64,000 bases of DNA from Gracilariopsis chorda (lineage: Eukaryota > Rhodophyta > Florideophyceae > Gracilariales > Gracilariaceae). The notes beneath the pieces were generated by a model that was not told the DNA's origin, did not search any database, and saw only the letters and a program-made list of their open reading frames with translations. The translations under genes and the position numbers were made by a program. Location of the stretch: the NCBI GenBank assembly GCA_003194525.1, contig NBIV01000298.1, positions 1 through 64,000 of the forward strand, read 5' to 3'. Each line of letters opens with the position of its first letter. Position 1 is the first letter of the stretch. This document shows positions 31,679 through 42,518 of this stretch, in pieces.

Positions 31679-32128
31679 GAATTTCACAATGTTGTCTACA
31701 GCGCACCTGACATCTCGATTTTTTTACACGTCAAAACAATGTTGGTGTCAGAAGATCGGTTTGAATTCTGATGATGCTTGTCATTAGGGTGTCGGTAAAC
31801 TTTGTGTTCTTCGTAAACGTCTCGAACACTATGAGCAATCTTGAAACGAATATTTAAGCATTATTGCCTTGCTGGTGAACTCAGATCAACCCGTTTCGAA
31901 GGTCAAAGATTCATTCGACAGACAAGTGCGGTGCTCTGAATTCTTCGCAATGTGAAATTCTCTCTGACAGCGCGCCAGTGCTAACCTGCATACCAAAACC
32001 CGAACTGAAATCCCTTACTTGCCACGCAACCCTTACTTGCCACGCTGCCTCCCTCATGGCTTGATCCAGAGACGTTTGCTTTTTTAAAAGTCTTTAAAAA
32101 CACGCTATCTCAGCGGTTTAAAAATAAG

Positions 32129-32270
32129 ATGAGGGAAGTATCGGAAATAGTGAAGAAATGGCCGGAAAGGTTGTTGGAATTCTTGTGGAGAGAGGGATTC
32201 ATCAACAAGAGTACCTACCACGCTGTCGGAATTAGTGGCGTGCGCCCGTAAACATACATACATACATACA
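32129..32270 (+). mobile_element. LINE-like ORF end and tail
   Basis: A 40-codon frame starting MREVSEIVKKWPERLLEFL ends at TAA 32249-32251, followed by (ACAT)n. Its WPERLLEFLWREGF block matches WPENLLVYLEREGLF at 32948-33319 and WPERVLAFLMRELFF at 62363-62756. The nucleotide tail matches 15613-15710. It is the 5'-truncated end of a non-LTR retrotransposon. Confidence 0.7.
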
Positions 32271-32947
32271 AGATAAGGGAGTGTCCAGTACACGAACAGA
32301 AAAGTCTTGAAGCTTGACGCTGTTTTGGCTCTGTCTTGGTACCGTTGTAGATGTACTAGCCTGTGAGCGCACCATGGCTGCTGTAGTTGGGGTGGAGGTC
32401 GCAGCACTCATCGGCTACAACCAGACAATGAAAGTTAAGAACAGTGTCACAGGAATGTGACCGTTCTTAGGAGGCCTTTTTACCGCGTCGGAACTAGGCC
32501 CTTATTTGAGATGCGGAGGTACAAGAGTGGAGAAAGATCACAGTCTGGAGATGCAGGGTAGAGAGAACTACTGAGAAGTCCTGCCACGTATTCGGATTTA
32601 GGAGTACGGCCTATAAACGACAAAACAACAAGACTTGGGGAGATCTGTTTCGAAAGACCATCAGTTGCTGTAATCCATGAGTGACGGATGTTCTTGATAA
32701 AACGGCGCAATCTGACTGACTCTTCCTGAAGAGTCAAAGCGAGGTCAAAAACGATGAAGAGGTTCAGCGCTATGACCTGACTTTAGTCACTCTTCCTTGC
32801 CGATAGGATCTGACTCGTTGAACAATAATGCTAGATAACCCTTTATTTGGTTGTCAATAAATTTGCCTGCGTAGCTTATGTTAGAACCCCGAAGTTGTGG
32901 TGTACTCGGGCAAGCAACGACGGAGAACGAAAACCTAGACGTTAGGT

Positions 32948-33319
32948 TTAGGTTACAGTAAGTTTTAAAGGATTACCGGTGAAGTTTGTGTGTGTGTGTA
33001 TATGTTTATATGCGTTCGTGTCCCTAATTCCAGGACTACGGTAAAGGTTAAGTGAAAAGAGCCCCTCTCTTTCTAGATAAACCAATAAATTCTCTGGCCA
33101 TGTTCTTTCTATTGATTCGGCGTCAGAACCTTGTCTCTCTGGGAGAGGTGGAAGTTCTCTGATTCGGGACGCCGCTCTTCGGCGGCATCTAAGAACGAAA
33201 TGGTCTACACTATTCAGTATGTTGAGCCCACATCCGAACGGGCAGAAACATTTCCTGTCGTGGATAAACTTAGAAATTGGATGTAGTGTTGGGGCGTGAC
33301 CGGTATATATTTGCACCAA
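32948..33319 (-). pseudogene. LINE-like ORF2 C-terminal remnant
   Basis: The frame contains a C-terminal zinc-binding pattern of the LINE reverse-transcriptase ORF type (CPFGCG...VDHFVLRC) followed by LPPLPERQG and WPENLLVYLEREGLF. The same order is at 62363-62756. A (TG)n stretch closes the 3' side. The reverse transcriptase itself is missing, so the copy is strongly 5'-truncated. Confidence 0.65.
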
Positions 33320-36300
33320 GGCCGCATCGATTACGCTAAGATAAAGCAGGGAAAGAATATGAACAATGAAGTTTCTGATCTTTCATAAGGAACACTTCAA
33401 TGGATTCTAGAGAACGGGACACCTTTTCATCTGAAGTTGTCAATACTACGCCAGCAGATTCAAAAGTCTCTCGATGCAAGGCATGGGATTTCAAAGTTTG
33501 TTGCGAGAAGTAGAAAGGTGAAACAATTCGGAATAACTTTTATCAATTTCGTACAAGAGCGATAACTTTTTCTGCTCGCCGAAATGTGTGCTCCCAAAAT
33601 CCTCGCGAGATCTACCAGTGGCAAATGTAACATATAGATCACGCTGTACAATTCAAACGATCAACGCCGTTTCATGAGCATGGACCCAGATCTTGGATAT
33701 TAGAGTCTCGCCTTCTATGGCGAGAACACAATCAAATACATCACTTCAGAAAAGCCGAACTGCGGTTTTTGACTGGTACTATAGGAGTTGAGCAAAAGAT
33801 TAACAAAAATGACTTTACGAGCGAAGCAGTCCTGTAAGTCATCAATCTAAATCATTCATTGCAGAATGTGGTGGTATTCCGCTAGGTTTACACGATTTCG
33901 CTGAACACAGGTGGAGGTTTCGGGCAACTCGCTTTCGTAATCGAAGTAAGAAGCCCATCACCAGACTTCTCCGATGGAAGAAAACCCTGTGAGTTCAGTT
34001 ACAAGTATAACGTTTCCATGCTTTGTGGTCCGAATTGAAATAGGATGGAATTGGGGGTATTGTCCAGGAGAAGAAGAGGATATCGTGTAACATGTGCATT
34101 AGAAGTAATTCAAAGAACATGGCAAGAACTGGAAGACATTGACAGACCACTGCTGTTTCATGTGGGATTTGATTGGAAGAATCGGTAGAGATGCAACCGG
34201 GATGCGCCATTGGCTGCAGTTGTTTCGCATGAGTGGAACACAGGCGCGCGAAGTGCATATTAGGTGATTCTATGATCACGAAGAATCATGCTGGAAGTAG
34301 CGATCTAACCAAATCACAAGAACGGGGCATATTTTTTAATACATAACTTGGCTCTCGAGCCAGAGCATACCTCGTGTGCATATAAACTGGCTATGATAAT
34401 ATCCCTAACCAAGAAAGCATTCCCATCTGTTGGAGCTATAACGACAACCCTTAACCCTTACCCCTTGTGATTGTGACCTTTAAAGAGAGGACTGCGAGCT
34501 GTATCCGTTTTTTTCGGAATACCTCGTGCTAATCATGTGTATGCAAGAGAGGTGTTACTTACAGTACAAGACTACAAGGAGCACAGGTAAGCACCGAATG
34601 GCCGTAATTCTCAGGTGCCGAGAACAATCAAAGGCAATTCACAAGGTCACAAGAGCGTGAAATTGAAATGGGACGGAGATGAACTACAGAAGTGTACTGT
34701 GCCTTTGTCCAAAGAATCTTACGCTCGCTTGAGATGTCCCAATCAGAACTAGCGAGGTAAACAGTACAGCACAGTCTGTCAATGGTAATCGATCTTTAAA
34801 CTGGCCCTAGTCAACAGAATTTTCGGGCGGCTTTATAGGCCAATGCCATGACAAGCTGCAAGTTGGTATTTTATGTGTTGAATTGTTGAGTGGACCCGGT
34901 GTAACGAACTGAGAGACGATACAATGCCAGCAAAACTTGTGAATAAAGCTTTAGAAACTGTCAAACAGCATTACATTGGAGATTTTAGCACTGAAGGCAA
35001 ACGAACAGGAGATCCAAGTAAACGACAGACAGTTCCTTCCTTCACAAAAATCTGGGCAATTATCAAGATTTGGACCGACCCAGTGCGGGAAGTCTGGCGA
35101 ACAAATGCGCTCGGATTTGCACTCGGTCCAGTAGAGGCGTCCCTAGAGATAGGCTACCGTATGTTTTGTACAAAGTAAGAAGCTACCGTGGTATAGGGGT
35201 ACCACCGTAACTTGTAGTCAGAAAGTGGCCGCAACTCTAGTAGAGTTGACTCCGGCAGCAATCTCGAGTGGTACTGTGCTTTGCTGTGGTGACAAACAGC
35301 TCTCTTGTTCCGCGACAAATTATCATCAATTTGACTGGACAGTGTGCGCTGAGGTTTTTAAGGGAAAGCGCTACAGAGCGGCAGATAACCTTATGCAACG
35401 GTAGCCTTATCCAAGGTAGATAGACGCACGCAGCCAATGTACAAAAAATAAGCGCGAAGCTACATTCGAGACGTGGGAATTCTGCCGATGACAAGATGTT
35501 CAAGGCGGGACCTCCAGCTGGCATTGCCTGGCAGTGCTTGGGTTTCTGAGGGGCAAAGGCTGAAGGGTTAGCCTCCTTGTACAATGCTTCTCGGAACAAT
35601 AGGCGGCTTGTCTCGCCCCATTCTGTCCAGTGGTGCAATGCCCCGCCAGTGTGCTGTGGCTTTTCATATCGACAACACCTCAAGTGTTGTTGATATTTAA
35701 AAGCGTACCGTTAGGCTGACTTGGTTATTTCAAGGGCACAGAAAAAGATGGGCGACTAATTGAGAATAATGTGCAAAGGTACGTTATGCGCTTCCACAGC
35801 TAGGGAAACAGTAGGGACGACATGTTCTGTGCCACAGAATCTGTGGGGCCCAAACCGCACAGCAGTGGATCGTTAACGTCGCGCGGCACAATCGCACTCC
35901 AGGTCAAACACATTCTTCTGCCGATGGCGAATCGCGCTGATCTGCCCCTTGATGCCCTTGTAGCTGAACGGCTTATTCGACTATTGAAACAACCCTGGCT
36001 GAGCGCTATTTTTGGAATGGTAAGCCAACGTTTGGCGTACTTCCCTCAGCCAGTGTGCGTGGGGTGAGCAGTGGATACGCAAACTGCGCAGCAATAAGGC
36101 CGTTCGGATCGACGCTGTATCAACGGCCACTTCGGTAACGGTATTTTGATACCAGAGGTGACTGTCGTCGTTTTACAACTTTCCCCCTACACAAACCAAT
36201 GTACCCTATAGTACAGGGCCTATACGTGGTACGTTTTGTACAGTACGTCGATGGGGAGCGTCCCCGCGTACATCCAGTTCAGGCTTTATGTGCAAACCGT

Positions 36301-36609
36301 AACGAAGTCAACAAGTGTTTAGAGGTATCCGTTGAAACCAAGAAAATAAGCCCGACCGCTGAACAACTTTAGACACGGTGTTGGAAGAAAAGTGAGGAGA
36401 CAGCGCGAGCTAGAGTCGGAGCACCTGTGCGTAGAGGCCGGAGTCAAAGTGAGAGATGAACGACAATAAAGAAAGCCCAAACAGCATCAACCGGACTTAC
36501 CCACCACAGCAGCAAACAAACTCCATGTGTCTATTTTCACAAAAAAAGCCTCACACACACGATACATCAAAAGGACCAACCGTTAGAAGCTGCACAGCCC
36601 GGTAATCGT

Positions 36610-38304
36610 TCACAGTCCTCCACTAAAGAAAGGGTTTCGCGGTACTTCCCATGACGCAATACCAGTATTCTGGATGAGAATCTCTCGCATAGTAGAGCGT
36701 CTCGAGTACACAAAGCGCCGTAACGACGGAACCCGCCACCACATATGAAGAGGGAATGCTTGCCATCTTCGATAGTAGAAGCGATCACCATCACGAAGTC
36801 GAGCGAATTCCGTGTGCCAGATGCGGAGCATAGTTGGTCCCATGGACGCTCTATGCACATGATCCTCGGCTACCAATCCGGGCCATAGTTCCACTTTGTT
36901 AACAGTTCCATACGCTGTTGCCAGTTTGGATTGTACAGCTGGATCACGTGAGATATCAGCAAACGTACGGGCTGGGCGACGACCCATGAGTTGTCTGACC
37001 TTGTTGTAAGTAGGCAGTGCATGGTCTCTTCCGCGCTGAATGTTAAGCGCTACCAAATCAACTCCAGACTCCTGCGGAATGCCGGTGAACAAGAAATTTC
37101 TCAACGCATCGTGCACAGAGAGGTCAACTTCTTGTGCCCGATGATACAGTGAACCTCTCAAAAAAGGTTCAATACCTTCGTTCATAACGGTACTAGGTCG
37201 GAAAAACATTGAAGTAAACTGAAAGGAAGGCATATTACGAAGGCCTTTTCCAAGTCGATGGATGGAGTTCCCTACCATAGTATGGCCCACTCGATAAGCG
37301 GCTGTAGAGAAGATCAAACTGACAGTAGGGTTGACATTAGGAAGATATCCATAGTAACGACCAACGTAACGTCCCGTCATAGCGGGGATGAACTCTTCAT
37401 AAACGACTTTCTGGAATTGTGCAATATTGATGTGACGAGCGTTCTGAAAGAGTCGTTCATCGTCCCAGCGTGGATATTGGGCTTTAAGTTCTCGACATAT
37501 GCGATTGTGTTCACGTACAAACAGGATGTGTAAGGCCGTGAGCATAGGATGTTCATTTGCACGATGATCGCCTGCTAGAAAGAAGTGGGGTTGATTTGAA
37601 GGTGCATTTCGAAGGCGTTGCGTATTGAGTTGAAGCATGCCTTTAGGAGACGTCCTGATTTCCCCCTTAGAAAAGGAACGTAGCACGTTGGTGCGAAGGT
37701 CGTCAGCGCCATATACGGATGACAAGTCAATGAGAGAAGAAAGGGAGTTGATAGGTCGTTCAAGGTGTGGAGCATCCGGCAATGCAGCTCGTACAGACCT
37801 GTGAAATGGAAGAGTGCCCTTGGAAAAGTTGGAGAAGATAGGATCGGCATGTGGTATGGGGATGGGCATAGATTCGGATTGATTGACGGGGGTTGCAACG
37901 ATTGTGTGGTCCAAAAACTGTCCAAAGAAGACGGTGAACTCGCTCACAAAGCGGTTGTTAAGAAGGTCTGAGGATTGAGAAGAGAGAATATTGGACAGGA
38001 GACGGGCTGATGGCAAGCGCGATCCAAGCGCGGTTGTGGACGTATGAGAGGGGTGATAGGTGAATTGAGCGGTTCCCGCAGCGGCCCATAAGGGGTTTCG
38101 CAGGTTGTTACACGAACCGTCATAAGTTCGAAAGTGAGTTTGGTTGCATTGTGCCAGTTGTTGAACGGGAAGATCGGCATCGTCCTCGGAAAGCGGGGTA
38201 AGAGCTGTGTTATCCCTGCCATTTGGACGTGGAGCCTGGGCGTACACGCCTGAAACGAGGAAGAAGAACACACAAAAGTGGAAGAAGAGGGGTGGAGAGG
38301 TCAT
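36610..38304 (-). CDS. Secreted animal-type haem peroxidase 2, 564 aa
   Basis: A paralogue of the peroxidase at 28649-30562. Residues 1-22 are a signal peptide (FFHFCVFFFLVSGVYAQA), cut before the same QAPRPN start. The distal site is FFGQFLDHTI (again Thr after the distal His), then ERPINSLSSLIDLSSVYG, VREHNRICREL, the proximal His block YRVGHTMVGN, NIQRGRDHALP and LVAEDHVHRA. It lacks the Ala/Gln-rich insert of paralogue 1 and is close to a minimal catalytic domain. The Met at 38304 is chosen; the longer frame adds 87 residues without a signal. It is divergent from the pseudouridine synthase with about 340 bp between ATGs, so the two may share a promoter region. Likely roles are extracellular oxidative or halogenating chemistry, by family only. 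Confidence 0.93.
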   Translation of the reverse strand: MTSPPLFFHFCVFFFLVSGVYAQAPRPNGRDNTALTPLSEDDADLPVQQLAQCNQTHFRTYDGSCNNLRNPLWAAAGTAQFTYHPSHTSTTALGSRLPSARLLSNILSSQSSDLLNNRFVSEFTVFFGQFLDHTIVATPVNQSESMPIPIPHADPIFSNFSKGTLPFHRSVRAALPDAPHLERPINSLSSLIDLSSVYGADDLRTNVLRSFSKGEIRTSPKGMLQLNTQRLRNAPSNQPHFFLAGDHRANEHPMLTALHILFVREHNRICRELKAQYPRWDDERLFQNARHINIAQFQKVVYEEFIPAMTGRYVGRYYGYLPNVNPTVSLIFSTAAYRVGHTMVGNSIHRLGKGLRNMPSFQFTSMFFRPSTVMNEGIEPFLRGSLYHRAQEVDLSVHDALRNFLFTGIPQESGVDLVALNIQRGRDHALPTYNKVRQLMGRRPARTFADISRDPAVQSKLATAYGTVNKVELWPGLVAEDHVHRASMGPTMLRIWHTEFARLRDGDRFYYRRWQAFPLHMWWRVPSLRRFVYSRRSTMREILIQNTGIASWEVPRNPFFSGGL

Positions 38305-38641
38305 GACGACGATGTAGCGTGACGAGGGATTGGGACGGGTGTGCGATGTGAAGCGGTGATGCGGCTTTGAAGAAGTGGCGGGACGGGCGGGCGCAGCGAG
38401 CGCGGTGCGCAGCGAGCGCGGGTGTACATATCGCAACACCTCACGGCGACGTGCTGCGTGGCACGCGCAGCCGCTCGAGAGTGCAGCACCACGTGTGGTG
38501 TACGCCACGTTGCGCGAGAATCGCGCCACGAGGTGTAAGCCGGCGCCCCAAGTGTGCCGCTGCACGCTGGGTGGGACGCCGTTGCGTCTGGCCCCTCCTG
38601 GCGCCGCCGCGCTTTCGCTTCATAGCGGCGCGCGAAACGAA
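38305..38641. promoter_or_regulatory. Divergent promoter region
   Basis: GC-rich interval between divergent genes. It contains a 16-bp tandem pair (GCGCAGCGAGCGCGG, from 38391 and 38407) and a CACGTG G-box at 38490-38495. No TATA box is clear. A longer plus frame opens at 38375 but has no protein-like start. Confidence 0.45.
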
Positions 38642-39577
38642 ATGACGCCGAGGCTGGCGCCGCGAGAGGACGAGCACGATGACGGCGGTGGGGGGACGGA
38701 GAGAAGAGGAGGAAGAAGACCGCCTGTGGCACCGCAACTTCGCGTGCTGCTGCACCATCCCGCACGATATCTCGCCGTATGCAAACCGGCCGATGTGCGC
38801 ATAGACGGCGATTTTCGACATACCGTTCTCAAGTTGGCACACGCGTATCTGCGCCAATCTCGACGCGGAGACCAACTTGCGCAAGTTCGATTCGTCCATC
38901 GCCTCGACTACGCCACGTCCGGCGTCATGCTTCTAGCGCTGTCCAGACCAGCAGCAGCAGCCGTTTCACGACAATTTGAGAGTCGTCTCGTGCAAAAGTC
39001 ATACGTCGCTATTGTGCATGGGGCCATTCTTCGTAGGCAATTTAGCGTGCATGCTCGTGTTGCTGATAGAGACAAGTCAGACTTTCTCGTCCGTGTTGCC
39101 CCTCAGGGGAGGGACAGTTTTACTGAGGGAGTCGTACTGGAGTATGGAACTTTCAATGGTATGAAGGTGTCCAAAGTTTTGTTAATGCCGCGTAGCGGAC
39201 GTCGCCATCAGTTGAGAGTGCATTGCGCCTTGATGGGCCATGCGATAGTAGGCGATGCAACATATGCCTCATCCTCCCAACACTGCCGCTTCGCCGCGCG
39301 CAACGCTCCGAAAAGAATGATGTTGCATGCTGCTGCTTTGGAAGTACGTCTTCCGCCACAAGCAGACGAGCTTCCCTCACGTCGTCGTCTACGCGGTGAA
39401 CGAGTACGCGACATTTCACGGAGGTGGCCTTTACACCGTCTGCAAGCTCCTGATCCGCTTGCGGAACGTTGCATTCCTCAGCTCCGTTTGCAGCCGCTCA
39501 ATGTCGCTCTGCTTCAACGAAGCGCCTCCTGTCCTCCGCGTCTGCAGCGGAGAGCCTCCTGGAGTCAGGAGCCCTGA
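38642..39577 (+). CDS. RluA-family RNA pseudouridine synthase
   Basis: These enzymes convert uridine to pseudouridine in structured RNA. The domain runs from about residue 35: LAVCKPADVRIDGD (the KP block), the catalytic motif HRLDYATSGVML with its Asp, then SRLVQKSYVAIVHG, GRRHQLRVHCALMGHAIVGD and RMMLHAAALE, ending near LQAPDPL. VRIDGD resembles the RPUSD1-like subgroup, but this is inference. There is no S4 domain. The start at 38642 gives a short acidic/Gly-rich head (REDEHDDGGGG); the ATG at 38375 would add 89 Arg/Ala-rich residues from promoter-like DNA. The last 45 or so residues are a Leu/Arg-rich extension. A minus-strand frame (39431-39886) overlaps this end. Confidence 0.85.
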   Translation: MTPRLAPREDEHDDGGGGTERRGGRRPPVAPQLRVLLHHPARYLAVCKPADVRIDGDFRHTVLKLAHAYLRQSRRGDQLAQVRFVHRLDYATSGVMLLALSRPAAAAVSRQFESRLVQKSYVAIVHGAILRRQFSVHARVADRDKSDFLVRVAPQGRDSFTEGVVLEYGTFNGMKVSKVLLMPRSGRRHQLRVHCALMGHAIVGDATYASSSQHCRFAARNAPKRMMLHAAALEVRLPPQADELPSRRRLRGERVRDISRRWPLHRLQAPDPLAERCIPQLRLQPLNVALLQRSASCPPRLQRRASWSQEP

Positions 39578-39694
39578 CACTGGGCTTGGCGCCAAGGGTA
39601 CAGCATCGCTCACACCTCCCAAATTATAACTGAAAGTTGCGTTTATTTCCCCGTCCACGCGATCACTCCGCGCGCGACCGGACGCCGAATAGAC

Positions 39695-41143
39695 ATGTGC
39701 ATGCTGGGTTGGACGCGCGAGTTTGCGCGCAGTGCAGACCGCCGTAACCACGTATTCCTCCTCGCGCTCTCTCTGGGACTCCGCTACTTTCGTCTTAGTG
39801 TTCCCACCGAATTCGTTTTTGACGAGCCCTACTACACTACCATTGTCGACTTTATTCTTCGTCGAGTGGCTTATGATGATGCCCATCCACCTTTGGCAAA
39901 GATTACGTTCGCCCTGGTCGCCGCATTTCTCGGCTATAACCCGGACCTCTCACTCCCGCATGGCGTCGTCAGTAGAAAGAATCAAGGCATTTTGTTCTAC
40001 CCACTTCGAGAGATCTCCGCTCTTTTCGGAGCTTGTACCGCACCATTAATATACGCCATCGCGCGCGAACTCGCATTATCACCGCAGGCAGCGTTTTTCG
40101 CGGCGCTTTTGTTCAACCTGGATCCGTTAAATGTGATTCTAAGTCGTCTCATTCTCACGGACTCACAACTTGTTTTCTATCAAGTCCTCAGTTTGTACGC
40201 TGCGCTACGACTCTGGCGCACCCCGGCGTCGACCTGGACCCGTTTCAAATGGCTTTGTATAACTGCTTTTGCATCCTCTTGTGCGCTTTCAGTGAAGTGG
40301 GCCGCGTTGGGTACTACTGTTTTGATATCTGTCGAGTCCTTCTTCGCCCTATGCTTCTTGCAACACCCACTCTCCATTTTCCATTGTATTTGCGCATTCG
40401 TTCTAGCAGTGTCTTGGTACGCACATGTTTTCCACATGTATTTCTCACTCATGCGTCATGCTGGGCCCAGAGTTCGTTTTCTTCTGGATACGTTTCGGGC
40501 CACTTTGTTGGGAGACCCACATTACAACCCACAGGCCGTTGCCCCATCGTTCGCACAAAGTGTTGTACACCTTCATCGAAAAATGTTTGGTGCCATTACT
40601 GCAGTCACCAATGCACATGCTTGGCACAGTTATTGGTACCAATGGATCGTTAACTGGAGGGGCTTGCTCATGCATACCAAACAATTCGATCCTCAACGTT
40701 GGCAGATCGTGTACCTAATTTCAAACCCCGCCATATCTATATGTTGCTTCCTGTGTACTCTCATATTCTTAACCGCGTGTCTGTTATCCAGCCGCTACCC
40801 GAAATTGATATACCGCTTTGAATCGCCATTCAGTAGCACGTCACCGCATGAAGTGTTGCGTAGGGGTACTTTTTTGTTGTTTGGATGGTTGCTCCACTTG
40901 CTTCCCTATGCGTTTTTTGAAAGCCCCGCGTTTCTGTATCACTATTTGCCTGCACTTGTGTACGTATATTTGTTGAGTGCGCTTGTCGTTGATCAGCTTC
41001 CTATCCGCTTGCGTACAGTGTTTGTTTTGCTTATCATTTCGGCCGCTGTCGCTTGCTACGTTTATCTTGTGCCTTGGATTTACTGCTTCCCGCTCGAAGG
41101 AACACAGCATGCCGCCAGACGATGGTGGGGTCGCTGGGACTGA
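39695..41143 (+). CDS. Protein O-mannosyltransferase (GT39), MIR-less
   Basis: PMTs transfer mannose from dolichyl-phosphate mannose to Ser/Thr of proteins entering the secretory pathway; they sit in the ER membrane. The signature is in the first loop: FVFDEPYYTTIV (the DE pair) followed by DDAHPPLAK. Many hydrophobic segments follow (about ten), with a long luminal stretch around residues 270-330 (WHSYWYQWIVNWRG) and the C-terminal four-helix region (FLYHYLPALVYVYLL). At 482 residues it is much shorter than fungal and animal enzymes (about 750-900), because the three MIR repeats normally found in the central luminal loop are absent, as in bacterial PMTs. The start overlaps no gene; the ATG at 39695 lies 117 bp after the pseudouridine synthase stop. 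It could modify the secreted proteins encoded nearby. Confidence 0.85.
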   Translation: MCMLGWTREFARSADRRNHVFLLALSLGLRYFRLSVPTEFVFDEPYYTTIVDFILRRVAYDDAHPPLAKITFALVAAFLGYNPDLSLPHGVVSRKNQGILFYPLREISALFGACTAPLIYAIARELALSPQAAFFAALLFNLDPLNVILSRLILTDSQLVFYQVLSLYAALRLWRTPASTWTRFKWLCITAFASSCALSVKWAALGTTVLISVESFFALCFLQHPLSIFHCICAFVLAVSWYAHVFHMYFSLMRHAGPRVRFLLDTFRATLLGDPHYNPQAVAPSFAQSVVHLHRKMFGAITAVTNAHAWHSYWYQWIVNWRGLLMHTKQFDPQRWQIVYLISNPAISICCFLCTLIFLTACLLSSRYPKLIYRFESPFSSTSPHEVLRRGTFLLFGWLLHLLPYAFFESPAFLYHYLPALVYVYLLSALVVDQLPIRLRTVFVLLIISAAVACYVYLVPWIYCFPLEGTQHAARRWWGRWD

Positions 41144-42518
41144 ACGATGTATGGAAATCTTATCGATCGCACCCATTACCCCAGCTTGCCGTTCTTCCTT
41201 TTTTTTTCAGGAACGGTCTCATCCGTCATATCTCTCCCTTTTTGTCGATTTCTAGGACAAGTTGCATTCAGTTTCTACGACCATCCTCCATTCGTGAACA
41301 ACAGTTTGTATATCTCGAGCACAACCAAATCTTGCGTACCTTATTCATGTCATGCTTGCCATACAGCAAGCGCAGCGCTTGTGTTGTCCGCATCCCGCCT
41401 CCAACGTGTATCCTTAGCATACAAAAGTAGATGTTTAACCCTTTACCTTTGTCAATGCCGAACAAGGAAGATCCCGCCTCACCCACCATGAGGGATTAGT
41501 CGTGAAGTGATATCCACAAGAGCTGCATTGTCGATCTCGTGGACTTTTTTGCGTCCGCAACTTGTATCTTTTGCATTACTCTGTATCATGTCGGGTCTTC
41601 AGCGGAAGCGCACGCTCTACTCTCTTCAAAAACTGCACTATAGCGTTTCCAAGAAATGACCGAACTAACATCTAAACAAAAAACTGTGTATGCCAGTGAA
41701 CACGTACTATTCATATGCACAACACAGTTTTCGAGGCGGCCGTTTTTCTTGCGATGCTGAAAGTTCAGCGTGCAATGAGAACAAATTCGGTCACAATCCT
41801 TGGGTAAATATAACGGGCTCAGCATTGCCTCTGATCAGTCTATCGCGTGAAATTACCATCAACGCATTCACTTCAGCTATCGAACTGAATCGACCGGAAC
41901 AGTATTGTAGTCTGCATTCGACCAGATAACAAGGATGTTTGGCATAAAGCAAAGGACAAGCGGCTGATGCCTTACCTTTACGCACTTCACGTGGGGCTAT
42001 GAGACTCTTCCCAAACGAAATCAATGCACCGCGTTATCGACGTGTTTGTCAGATGCGTCCAACCAAGATACCACACTAGTGGAACCCCTCTGTTTCTTTG
42101 CATAGTTGAAATTGGGCGCCGTGGCAGAAGCAGCTTTTGACATCTCTATCAGCGAGGCTATATAATATTGACGAACAAATACCTGAATTGACGCATGTGT
42201 TCCGGATGCGACACATACCCTACAAAGGTTCGAGCATCATGCTGACAAAATGCTAACACTTGTATTGTAAACGTTCATTTCACCTCCTTACTTTCAGTTC
42301 TTGCGAGCGTGGCGCAATCGAAATATGCACTGAGTATTTCCGAGGTCGTTGCACTCTTGCAGTCCAAAGGACACGATAAAACGGGTCTCCATCGTTTCGC
42401 TACCCTCTACAACCTTCGCTTCACCCCCATCGACCGCACCTCACAATACACTGACAAACTGCCAAGCTCAACAGGACGCTTATCCTCCGTTTGTTGCTTG
42501 CACGAATACTGAACCAAG
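41144..42518. other. Intergenic 1.4 kb
   Basis: No gene is supported. A TATATAAT at 42159-42166 lies 353 bp before the acidic-protein ATG and may be its promoter. The frame at 42309-42512 begins with GTG and shows no family. Confidence 0.45.

Larger units (their letters stand above)
30563..36609. other. Gene-poor 6 kb between the two peroxidases
   Basis: No intact gene is seen. It holds a 55-bp palindrome (31624-31678) and two LINE remnants (32129-32270 plus, 32948-33319 minus). Frames at 31139-31588, 34924-35178 and 35822-36067 have no recognisable features. A duplicated peroxidase gene on either side suggests local duplication followed by insertion and decay. Confidence 0.45.

Noticed and set aside
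34924-35178. 84-codon plus-strand frame
   Set aside because: Protein-like by eye but with no recognisable motif, promoter or neighbour support.
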